A stretch of DNA of 64,000 bases, taken from NCBI GenBank assembly GCA_964567855.1, contig CAZMOE010000001.1, positions 1-64,000 of the forward strand. The letters are read 5' to 3'. The notes under the pieces are model-generated. The model was not told the DNA's origin, did no database searches, and was given only the letters and a program-made list of their open reading frames with translations. Shown here piece by piece: positions 53,592 to 61,843 of the stretch. Position numbers and translations under genes: made by a program. The stretch's first letter is position 1; every line of letters begins with the position of its first letter. Source of the DNA: Liminaster sp964567855. Lineage in GTDB: Bacteria; Bacteroidota; Bacteroidia; Bacteroidales; UBA3663.

Positions 53592-53671
53592 CACCGGGCT
53601 ACCGTCCCCGACTCCGTATCATATTCACGATGAAAAGCGGTAAAAGGTGGCCCGATCCCTGCCCATACATA

Positions 53672-53728
53672 AATCCCGGCGGCGGAAATCTCCTGCTATT
53701 CTATCAGAGATTTTCCGCCGCCGGGATT
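53672..53728 (+). terminator. Terminator of hisS
   Basis: A stem of about 21 bp with one bulged A (53672-53692 and 53707-53728) followed by ctttttc. It lies 80 bp beyond the hisS stop. Confidence 0.85.
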
Positions 53729-53792
53729 CTTTTTCAATACTATCTCCCGCCTCATCCGCCGGAAACCGATCATTCACCGGACCGGCAAGGGC

Positions 53793-55391
53793 CTAAAAGC
53801 ACTGGCCGGCAAGGGCCTCCGCACAGCGTTCGCCGTCCATGGCGGCAGAAACGATGCCACCGGCAAACCCTGCCCCCTCGCCGCAGGGGTAAAGACCACT
53901 CACGACAGGATGATGCAACTGCTCCCGATCGCGTGGGATACGGACCGGCGACGAGGTACGCGTCTCCATGGCCATCATGACCGCATCATTGGTCAGAAAA
54001 CCGTGTGCCTGACGGCCGAAAGTCTTGAACCCCTCGCTCAGACGGCCTGCAATGAAGGCGGGCAGCCAGAAATGCAGCGGCGAAGAGACAACGCCCGGAG
54101 CGTAAGAGCAATCAGGCAAATCGGCGGAAAGCCGGCGATTGACAAAATCGGCCATCCGCTGTGCCGGCGCATGCTGCGAGCATCCCCCGTTGAGCCATGT
54201 CTGCCGTTCCAGTTCTTCCTGCAAGGCAAGAACCTCCAGCGATGTGCCCAGCAACGGACTGTCCAGCGAAATCTGCGCTGCAATCTCCCGAATATCTTCA
54301 GGACGGATCTCGACGACCATTGCCGCATTTGCCCATCGCGACCCGCGTGATGAGGCGGACATGCCATTCACAACCACCTGTTCTTTCCCCGTTGCCGAAG
54401 GCACCACCACTCCGCCCGGACACATGCAGAACGAATAGACACCGCGACCAGCAGCCTGGGTGACGAAACTATATTCGGCGGCAGGCAGATACTTGCCGCG
54501 GCCGTTAGGGTGATGATAGCGGATACGGTCGATCAGCCCCTGCGGATGCTCCAGACGCACACCCATGGCAATGCCCTTAGGCTCGACGGCAACCTGCCTG
54601 TCGAACAGCATCCTGTAAACATCGCGGGCGGAATGGCCGGTGGCCAGAATCACGGGACCCCCGAAGGTTTTACCGTCGCGCGTCACGATGCCGCATACCC
54701 GACGTTCGCCCGACGGCAAATCGCGGAAAAGGAGATCGCTCATGCAGGTCTGGAAATGGATTTCTCCACCGCTGAGCAGAATCTGCTCCCGCATGGCGGC
54801 AATTACGGCCGGCAGTTTGTCGGTGCCGATATGCGGATGGGCGTCGGAAAGAATGCCGGTGTCGGCTCCAAATTGACACAAGCGCTCCAGCACGCCCTGC
54901 ACATTACCGCGCTTCTTGCTGCGGGTGAAAAGTTTTCCGTCTGAGAAAGCTCCCGCACCGCCTTCACCGAAACAATAGTTGGAATCGGGATCCACATGCT
55001 GCTCGCGGGTGATGGCGGCCACATCGCGGCGCCTGTCGGTCACATTTTTTCCACGCTCCACCACCACCGGACAGATACCCAGTTCAATCAGCTTCAGCGC
55101 CGCAAAAAGTCCGCCGGGACCGGCACCGACCACAATGGCACGCGGCCGCCCGGAAACATCGCCGTATTTCCTGACCGCGAACAATTGCTGCGGGGGTTCC
55201 TCATTGATATAAATCTCCATGTCCAGCTGGATCATTACCTGCCGCTGACGGGCATCGATGCTGCGGTGCAGCGTCCGCATGCCGCGAATGGCTCCGGGGC
55301 GGACGGCAAATTCCTGCGCGACGTACTGTTTCAAAGCCTCCGGCTCGCCCCATACTTCCGGGCGAACCCTGATTTTTATATTTTTAATCAC
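53793..55391 (-). CDS. COG2509-type FAD-dependent oxidoreductase
   Basis: A 532-residue flavoprotein. An N-terminal domain (about residues 1-80) precedes the FAD-binding motif AIVVGAGPGGLFAALKLIELG, then CFGEGGAGAFSDGKL, GPVILATGHSARDVYRML, and the C-terminal GLYPCGEGAGFAGGIVSAAMDG that completes the FAD site. The family is widespread in anaerobes, is labelled uncharacterised FAD-dependent dehydrogenase, and has no known substrate. The start codon is GTG; no ATG is available ahead of the conserved region. Next gene upstream on this strand is radA, 106 bp away. Confidence 0.87.
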   Translation of the reverse strand: MIKNIKIRVRPEVWGEPEALKQYVAQEFAVRPGAIRGMRTLHRSIDARQRQVMIQLDMEIYINEEPPQQLFAVRKYGDVSGRPRAIVVGAGPGGLFAALKLIELGICPVVVERGKNVTDRRRDVAAITREQHVDPDSNYCFGEGGAGAFSDGKLFTRSKKRGNVQGVLERLCQFGADTGILSDAHPHIGTDKLPAVIAAMREQILLSGGEIHFQTCMSDLLFRDLPSGERRVCGIVTRDGKTFGGPVILATGHSARDVYRMLFDRQVAVEPKGIAMGVRLEHPQGLIDRIRYHHPNGRGKYLPAAEYSFVTQAAGRGVYSFCMCPGGVVVPSATGKEQVVVNGMSASSRGSRWANAAMVVEIRPEDIREIAAQISLDSPLLGTSLEVLALQEELERQTWLNGGCSQHAPAQRMADFVNRRLSADLPDCSYAPGVVSSPLHFWLPAFIAGRLSEGFKTFGRQAHGFLTNDAVMMAMETRTSSPVRIPRDREQLHHPVVSGLYPCGEGAGFAGGIVSAAMDGERCAEALAGQCF

Positions 55392-55497
55392 TTGTCTGAT
55401 AAATAAATATACATGAACTATATAGATTCCATTTCATCGGCGAAAAGATAAACCGGCGGCAGCCTATTTCCGACGTTCCGGGGCACGGCGTCCGTCA

Positions 55498-56937
55498 TCA
55501 TGAAAACAACAGACGAAAAGCCTCCTCCACTTTGGATACCGGACAAAGCTGAATCCGCAACTTTTCACGGTTAAGACTCTTCAAAGCCACATGGGGGATC
55601 AACATCCGCGTGAAGCCCAGCTTCTCAGCCTCCATGATACGCTGTTCCAGCCGGCTCACCGGACGAATCTCACCCGACAGGCCGATTTCGCCGGTCATGC
55701 AGGTCCGCATATCGATCGGCATATCCATATTGCTGGAAAGGACGGAGGAGATAACGGCAAGATCCATCGCCGGATCGTTGACGCGCAGCCCGCCGGCGAT
55801 ATTCAAAAACACATCTTTCTGCCCCAGCTTGAAACCGACACGCTTTTCCAACACCGCCAGCAACATGTTGAGACGCCGCGCATCGAAACCGGTGGTAGAA
55901 CGCATCGGGGTGGCATAAGCCGCCGTGCTGACCAGCGCCTGCGTTTCGATGAGGAAAGGACGCATCCCCTCGACAGCCGCAGCAATGGCCACCCCGCTCA
56001 GTCCCGCATGCCGGGTGCTGAGCAACAGCTCGGAGGGATTGGTGACCTGACGCAGGCCGTTGGACAACATTTCATAGATGCCCAGTTCCGAGGTGCTGCC
56101 GAAGCGGTTTTTTATGGCGCGAAGAATGCGGTACATGTAATGCTGGTCTCCCTCGAACTGGATAACCGTATCCACAATGTGTTCCAGCACCTTCGGTCCC
56201 GCCAAAGCACCCTCTTTGGTAATATGGCCGATGAGGATGACCGGAGTGCCGCTCTCTTTGGCGAACTTGAGAATCCGGGCGGCACATTCACGCACCTGCC
56301 CGACACTGCCGGCCGAAGATTCCAGGTCGTCGGTCGCAATGGTCTGGATGGAGTCGATAATGAGCAGATCCGGCCCGATATCGGCAACGTGGACGAATAT
56401 TTCATCGAGCGAGGTTTCGCAAACGATATAACAATGGTCGGTCCCGGCCTCTGTCGATGTTCCGGCATCCCCGCCCGCAATCGCCCCTGCCAGACGGCCG
56501 GCACGCATTTTCAGCTGGTAAGCGCTCTCCTCGCCCGAGACATAGAGAATCTTTTTATCGGTCATGTGCAGCACCGTCTGAAGCACGAGCGTCGACTTGC
56601 CGATGCCCGGGTCGCCGCCCAGAAGAATCATCGATCCCGGCACGATGCCGCCGCCCAGCACACGGTTCAGCTCCTCATCATGGGTATCCATACGTTTCTC
56701 CTCGGTGGCCTCGATTTCACACAAGCGCTTGGGACGCTCCTTTTGTCCGGGCAACTGCAATCCGCCCCGGGTGCGTCCACGGGCACTGCCGTAACTGCCG
56801 GAAGCACCGCCGCCGGACTTGGCCGGCACAAGTTCTTCCGTACACGTGCTCCACTCGCCGCAGGCCGGACAGCGTCCGAACCATTTCGGCTGCTCGTTGC
56901 CGCAGGCATTGCAAAAATATGCTGTCTTCTGTTTCAT
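55498..56937 (-). CDS. radA: DNA repair protein RadA
   Basis: RecA-like ATPase that promotes branch migration in recombination. The 479-residue protein has the N-terminal C4 zinc finger (CNACGNEQPKWFGRCPACGEW), Walker A GGDPGIGKST, the RadA-specific KNRFGSTSELGIYEM, and a C-terminal Lon-protease-like domain (FLNIAGGLRVNDPAMDLAV). A glycine/serine-rich linker (SGGGASGSYGSARGR) follows the finger. A TATCTTCG box (complement of 56957-56964) lies just upstream of the start. Confidence 0.95.
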   Translation of the reverse strand: MKQKTAYFCNACGNEQPKWFGRCPACGEWSTCTEELVPAKSGGGASGSYGSARGRTRGGLQLPGQKERPKRLCEIEATEEKRMDTHDEELNRVLGGGIVPGSMILLGGDPGIGKSTLVLQTVLHMTDKKILYVSGEESAYQLKMRAGRLAGAIAGGDAGTSTEAGTDHCYIVCETSLDEIFVHVADIGPDLLIIDSIQTIATDDLESSAGSVGQVRECAARILKFAKESGTPVILIGHITKEGALAGPKVLEHIVDTVIQFEGDQHYMYRILRAIKNRFGSTSELGIYEMLSNGLRQVTNPSELLLSTRHAGLSGVAIAAAVEGMRPFLIETQALVSTAAYATPMRSTTGFDARRLNMLLAVLEKRVGFKLGQKDVFLNIAGGLRVNDPAMDLAVISSVLSSNMDMPIDMRTCMTGEIGLSGEIRPVSRLEQRIMEAEKLGFTRMLIPHVALKSLNREKLRIQLCPVSKVEEAFRLLFS

Positions 56938-57339
56938 GGGAGAGTATTTACGGGAGCGAAGATAGAGAGTATCGGCGATATAAAAAAGCCCTGCCCGAAA
57001 TTTCTCGCTTCCGACCGGATGAAAAGCGACAGCCGCCGTGCCGCGGTCGCCGGCAAGAGCGTATCCGCCACCTGACGGAGGACGGCGATCACCTCATGTC
57101 TCCTGCCTGCTGCTCCCCGCGGAACGGAAAGCGTCTCACACCCCCGATTCACTCGAAAAATTCGGGCAATAAGGTGTAAGTTCCTGCCAAACGGCCATAT
57201 TTTGAAACCTAAAACCGCCACAATTAAAAGATTTTCCTTAAGTTTGCAAAAATTTTGCGCCGCCGATACCATAGGTACCGGTCGGGGCCATAAAAAAAGA
57301 TGCATTTATTTTAGTAATACAAAACAAAATCAACCGTAC
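56938..57339. other. 402-bp divergent intergenic region (radA / GH43)
   Basis: Holds the radA -7 box on the left and a possible GH43 -7 box TAAGTTTG at 57239-57246 on the right, without a clear -33. The GC-rich left half codes for nothing recognisable. The AT-rich last 150 bp is a typical leader. No riboswitch or RNA motif was identified. Confidence 0.45.
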
Positions 57340-59091
57340 ATGAAAAAACTGCTTCTGACAGCCACTATCGCTACCTCGGTACTCACTTTGGGCACCATGG
57401 CCGTGGCTCAAACGCCGTCAAAGACATGGGATCCCAACCTTGCCAACGGCTACTACCGCAATCCGATCATCGACGCCGACTATTCCGACCCGGATGTCTG
57501 CCGGGTGGGCGACGATTTCTACATGACCTCCTCCTCTTTCAATTGTTTTCCGGGGTTGCAGGTACTGCATTCCACCGACCTGGTAAACTGGGAAATCATC
57601 GGTGCCGCTCTGACAGATCAATATCCGGCCGGAGAGGGGGCACTGGACTGGAACACCTCCGTACAGCACGGCAATGCCGTCTGGGCACCGGCCATCCGCT
57701 ATCACAACGGCGAGTTTTACATCTACTGGGGTGACCCTGACCGCGGACTCTATATGACCAAAACCAAAGACCCGCGCGGAATGTGGGAGCCGGTCGTGCT
57801 GGTCAAAGAGGGCAAAGGTCTGATCGACTGCTGCCCGCTGTGGGACGAAGACGGCAACGCCTACCTCTCCCACGGTTGTGCAGGAAGCCGTGCCGGTGTG
57901 AAGAGTGTCCTGTTCGTCGCCCCGATGTCGGCCGACGGTACCCGTGTGCTGGGCCCGAGCCGTATCGTTTACGACGGACACGAGTCGCAACCCACCATCG
58001 AGGGTACGAAATTCTACAAGCGCAACGGATACTACTACATCATGAGTCCGGCAGGCGGCGTTCCGACCGGTTGGCAGGTCGTCCTACGGTCCAAATCGCC
58101 CTACGGTCCCTATGAAGAGAAGGTCGTGCTGGCACAAGGCAAGAGCAACACCAACGGCCCTCACCAAGGTGCATGGGTGGACACCCCGAACGGTGAAGAC
58201 TGGTTCATCCATTTCCAGGACAAAGATGCCTATGGTCGTGTCGTACATCTCCAGCCGATGAAGTGGGTGGAAGACTGGCCGGTGATCGGTGTCGATAAAG
58301 ACGGCGACGGCTGCGGCGACGCTGTGGAGAAATACAAGAAACCGAATCTGAAATCATCGGGTAACTTCCAGCCCGCCGAAAGCGATGAGTTTGACACCAA
58401 CATGCTCGGTCTGCAATGGCAATGGCATGGCCTGCCCAGCCACTACTGGTATTACACCGATGCCAACAACAGCCGCCTGCGTCTCTATTGTGTGGAAAAC
58501 CGTCCCAATTATAAAAATCTGAGCGACTGCCCCAATCTCCTGCTTCAAAAACTCCCGACAGAGAACTTCACGGCAACGGCCAAGGTAAAATTCACTCCCA
58601 ATTCCGAATTCAAGCCTAAGGGAGAGAATGCCGGCCTCATTGTAATGGGTCAGGACTATGCGGCACTGAAGATCGTCGATACGAAAGAGGGCTTCGTCCT
58701 GCAACAGGTCGTTTGCAAGAAAGCCTTAAACGGCAAAGAGGAACAGGAAGTGGCCAGCGTAAACATCGGCAGCGAAAAAGGTCAGGAACCTTATACGGTA
58801 AAATATGCGTCGACCACCGTCCCGATGAAAGTTCCTGCCGCACGGATCGGCACGCCGGATCTATATCTTCGTGTCGTTATCAAAGGCAAGGCGCGCAAGA
58901 ACAATGTCGATGCAACCATGTGTACATTCTACTACAGTCTCGACGGCAAGAAGTTTGAAAAGCTCGGCGAGGAATTCCAGGCAGAGCCCGGCAAGTGGAT
59001 CGGTGCCAAAGTCGGTTTCTTCAGCTGTCGCCCCGGCAGTAAGAACGACAGCGGCTGGATGGATGTGGACTACATCCGGTTCGAGAAATAA
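57340..59091 (+). CDS. Secreted GH43 beta-xylosidase/alpha-L-arabinofuranosidase with C-terminal lectin-like domain
   Basis: A 583-residue enzyme (signal peptide MKKLLLTATIATSVLTLGTMAVAQ). The five-bladed GH43 propeller carries the general base Asp50 in DADYSDPDV, SSSFNCFPGLQVLHSTDLVNWEIIG, and the general acid Glu221 in QPTIEGTKF. A DUF1349/GH43 C2-type beta-sandwich follows (LQWQWHGLPSHYWYY to the end), as in subfamily GH43_12-like xylosidases. It would cleave xylose or arabinose residues from hemicellulose oligomers. An upstream in-frame start exists, but only this ATG gives a signal peptide. Closed by a strong terminator. Confidence 0.9.
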   Translation: MKKLLLTATIATSVLTLGTMAVAQTPSKTWDPNLANGYYRNPIIDADYSDPDVCRVGDDFYMTSSSFNCFPGLQVLHSTDLVNWEIIGAALTDQYPAGEGALDWNTSVQHGNAVWAPAIRYHNGEFYIYWGDPDRGLYMTKTKDPRGMWEPVVLVKEGKGLIDCCPLWDEDGNAYLSHGCAGSRAGVKSVLFVAPMSADGTRVLGPSRIVYDGHESQPTIEGTKFYKRNGYYYIMSPAGGVPTGWQVVLRSKSPYGPYEEKVVLAQGKSNTNGPHQGAWVDTPNGEDWFIHFQDKDAYGRVVHLQPMKWVEDWPVIGVDKDGDGCGDAVEKYKKPNLKSSGNFQPAESDEFDTNMLGLQWQWHGLPSHYWYYTDANNSRLRLYCVENRPNYKNLSDCPNLLLQKLPTENFTATAKVKFTPNSEFKPKGENAGLIVMGQDYAALKIVDTKEGFVLQQVVCKKALNGKEEQEVASVNIGSEKGQEPYTVKYASTTVPMKVPAARIGTPDLYLRVVIKGKARKNNVDATMCTFYYSLDGKKFEKLGEEFQAEPGKWIGAKVGFFSCRPGSKNDSGWMDVDYIRFEK

Positions 59092-59117
59092 CCGCTCCCG
59101 GCCATTCGGGAAAACCG

Positions 59118-59154
59118 ACACCCGCAAAAGTCCTTTCCGGACTTTTGCGGGTGT
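59118..59154 (+). terminator. Terminator of the GH43 gene
   Basis: Perfect 16-bp arms acacccgcaaaagtcc (59118-59133) and ggacttttgcgggtgt (59139-59154) followed by tttttta, 27 bp after the stop codon. Confidence 0.9.
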
Positions 59155-59269
59155 TTTTTATTTCTCCGGACTTCACCGGCCTCCTCCGCCGGAACGCCTC
59201 GGTAAAATTTCCGGCAGCCGCCCGGAACACTTCAGCAGGAAAACGCCATCCGATCCGCCATCCCGCGAC

Positions 59270-59305
59270 AAAAAGGCCTCTTCCTAAGAAAGAAGAGGCC
59301 TTTTT
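59270..59305 (-). terminator. Terminator of the GH35-GH95 operon
   Basis: Arms aaaaaggcctcttc (59270-59283) and gaagaggccttttt (59292-59305), 18 bp beyond the GH95 stop on its strand, with a T run on both strands. Confidence 0.85.
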
Positions 59306-59322
59306 CACATATCGGGAAACCC

Positions 59323-61767
59323 TCAGAGCAACCTGCGGGTTTGTCCGGCTTTCAGTTTGACCGGCAAAATGCGGCCATTGCAATGAACCGCAGTACGGCC
59401 TCCGGCTTTCGAGGTGACGGTAAGCGAAGTCACACGCCCGGCCTCCCACGTCATGTCTACGACATATCCGCCACGGGCGCAGAGCCCTTTCACCGAACCC
59501 GACGACCAGCGTTCCGGCAATGCGGGAAGCAGAATGATGCGGTCTTCCGATGATTGCAACAGCATTTCGACCACTCCGGCACAACCGCCGAAGTTTCCGT
59601 CGATCTGGAAAGGAGAATGCGCATCGAGCAAATTCGGATAGGTGCCGCCGCCACGACGTGCATCGGGACCTTTATATCCGTCGGGACTGACGTATTTCAA
59701 CAACGTGCGATAGGTATGGTAAGCCTTTTCGCCATCCAGCAGACGAGCATAGAGGTTGACCCTCCAGCCGGTACTCCAACCGGTGGTTTTATCCCCTTTG
59801 ATTTCCAACGTGCGGGCACAGGCGGCAGCCAGTTCCGGTGTGGCCTCTGGCGAGAGATGGTGACCGGGATAAAGACCGAAAAGATGGGACTGGTGGCGAT
59901 GTTGGGGATCCTGATCCGGCCAGTCGTGATACCACTCCTGCAGGTTACCGTTTTTACCGACCCGATAAGGATGCAGGCGCTTCAGCGTGGAGTCGATACG
60001 CTTGCGGTAGGCGGCATCCGTGCCCAGCACCGCAGCGGCATTGCGCGTATCGATGAGACACTCGCGGATCATGGCCAGATCGGAGGCGTTGCCATAGGAT
60101 GTGCTGGAAGCGTAACCGGTGGGTGTGATGAATTTGTTCTCCGGCGAAACACCGGGAGAAGTAAGCAGATAGCCCTCCTTCTCCACCAGCCAGCCGAGAC
60201 AGAAATCGGCGGCACCTTTCAGCAACGGATAGGCCCGGCGAAGATATTCCTTATCCTTGGTGAAGAGATAATGTTCCCAGATATGGGTAGTCACCCACGC
60301 GCCCCCCATTGTCCAGTTGGCCCATTCCGGTCCGCCGGAACCTAATCCGACCGGACAGGTCATGGCCCAGATGTCCGTATTATGAGCAAGACACCAGCCT
60401 GTGCCGACTCCGTAATAGGCCTGCGCCGTAGCGCCTCCGGTCTGGGCCAGATTACCGATGAAGGAGAGCAAAGGGGCATGCATTTCGCTGAGATTGGCAG
60501 TTTCGGCCGCCCAATAGTTTTCCTCCAGATTGATATTGGCAGTATAGTTGCAACTCCACGGCGGCAGAATCCGTTCATTCCACAATCCCTGCAAATTGGC
60601 CGGAACGCCCGGTGTGCGGGAGCAGGATATAAGCAGATAACGGCCATACTGGAAATATAATGTCTCCAGTTCGGGATTGACCTGGGCACTGTCGGTGTAG
60701 AGACGTAGTTGACGGTCGGTAGTGAGGGCCGCCACTGCAGGATCTGTTCTGCCGAGATCAAGAGTGACCCGATTGAAGAAATGCTGATAGTCGGCTACAT
60801 GAGCGGCACGCAAAGCGTCATAATTTTTAGCAGCGGCAAGTTCCATCCGACGGGCAACGGCACTCCTGTAATCGCGTCCTTCGCGCACAGGATCTTTGTC
60901 GAAACCATTGAAACTGGTGACATTGGCGACAAGAATAAGCACATCGGTACAGCCGGAGAGATCCAGACGGCCATCGGCCGTGGCACGCACCTCGCCGTCG
61001 GCTTCAGCCACGCGGATCAGCGTCCGGAAATGGATGCCCCGGTTTTCATCGTACTGGAAATGCTCTTCGTCGCGTTTATAATAACTCGGCAGGGAAGAAT
61101 ACGCCGCATAGCCATCGACTGTCATATCTCGCCCGGAGGCGGTAACGGTATGCGGTAGCTGGCAATCATAAGAAAGCTGCATGTCGAGCTTTTCAAATAT
61201 TCCGGAGGCCGCACCTTGGCTTTTGCCGCTCTTCCGGATACGGATGACAAGCACGGAATCCGGTGCGGAGACAAAATAATCGCGGCGGATGATGCCCTGC
61301 GCCTCATATTCGACTGTCGCCGTGGCGTTGGAAATATTCAGCGCCCGATGATAGCCGGCTTCTGCATCGCCGGAACCGGCGGTGTGGAGCATCAGGGTGC
61401 CTAACGGCTGATAGTTTTCGCTGTAATGCCCCTGCACGCGCCCCTGCGCACGACAGGCACCGCGATAGTCTTCCGCATCCAACAAGGCGCGAATGTCGGC
61501 AATGGCTTTCCAGGCATCCGGCGTCGTTACCTCCCGGTCGGGTTCTCCGGTCCAGAGGGTGATGTCGTTCAGAGAAATCCGGTCGTCACCACAACCGCCG
61601 TAAACGGTCGCTCCCATAGTGCCGTTGCCCAAAACGAGTGCCTCTTCAAAGAATTGGGCGGGCCGGTCGTACTGCAATTTCAAATCTTTAGCGGATCCAC
61701 TGCCGGCGAATGCTCCTGCCGACAGCAACCACAATGCCGACATAGATGCGATAAATCTTGTAGTCAT
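59323..61767 (-). CDS. Secreted GH95 alpha-L-fucosidase
   Basis: An 814-residue enzyme with a signal peptide (TTRFIASMSALWLLSAGAFAG). An N-terminal beta domain begins LQYDRPAQFFEEALVLGNGTMGATVYGG. The (alpha/alpha)6 barrel has the substrate-binding HNTDIW (Asn463), the acid Glu611 in NLQEWYHDW, and Asp723 in SPFQIDGNFGG, corresponding to the GH95 catalytic residues. GH95 enzymes invert alpha-1,2-fucosyl bonds (some act on L-galactosides) in host glycans and xyloglucan. It follows the GH35 gene by 76 bp on the same strand, which suggests joint attack on fucosylated galactosides. Confidence 0.92.
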   Translation of the reverse strand: MTTRFIASMSALWLLSAGAFAGSGSAKDLKLQYDRPAQFFEEALVLGNGTMGATVYGGCGDDRISLNDITLWTGEPDREVTTPDAWKAIADIRALLDAEDYRGACRAQGRVQGHYSENYQPLGTLMLHTAGSGDAEAGYHRALNISNATATVEYEAQGIIRRDYFVSAPDSVLVIRIRKSGKSQGAASGIFEKLDMQLSYDCQLPHTVTASGRDMTVDGYAAYSSLPSYYKRDEEHFQYDENRGIHFRTLIRVAEADGEVRATADGRLDLSGCTDVLILVANVTSFNGFDKDPVREGRDYRSAVARRMELAAAKNYDALRAAHVADYQHFFNRVTLDLGRTDPAVAALTTDRQLRLYTDSAQVNPELETLYFQYGRYLLISCSRTPGVPANLQGLWNERILPPWSCNYTANINLEENYWAAETANLSEMHAPLLSFIGNLAQTGGATAQAYYGVGTGWCLAHNTDIWAMTCPVGLGSGGPEWANWTMGGAWVTTHIWEHYLFTKDKEYLRRAYPLLKGAADFCLGWLVEKEGYLLTSPGVSPENKFITPTGYASSTSYGNASDLAMIRECLIDTRNAAAVLGTDAAYRKRIDSTLKRLHPYRVGKNGNLQEWYHDWPDQDPQHRHQSHLFGLYPGHHLSPEATPELAAACARTLEIKGDKTTGWSTGWRVNLYARLLDGEKAYHTYRTLLKYVSPDGYKGPDARRGGGTYPNLLDAHSPFQIDGNFGGCAGVVEMLLQSSEDRIILLPALPERWSSGSVKGLCARGGYVVDMTWEAGRVTSLTVTSKAGGRTAVHCNGRILPVKLKAGQTRRLL

Positions 61768-61843
61768 AATATGTGATTAGAGAAAGAAAAAATTATTCGC
61801 AGAAAGCTTCGCCTCTGTGGCTCCGCCCCTGCGAATACCCGTG

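Noticed and set aside
56938..57339. Possible riboswitch or small RNA upstream of the GH43 gene
   Set aside because: No conserved motif or strong stem beyond ordinary leader sequence could be recognised.
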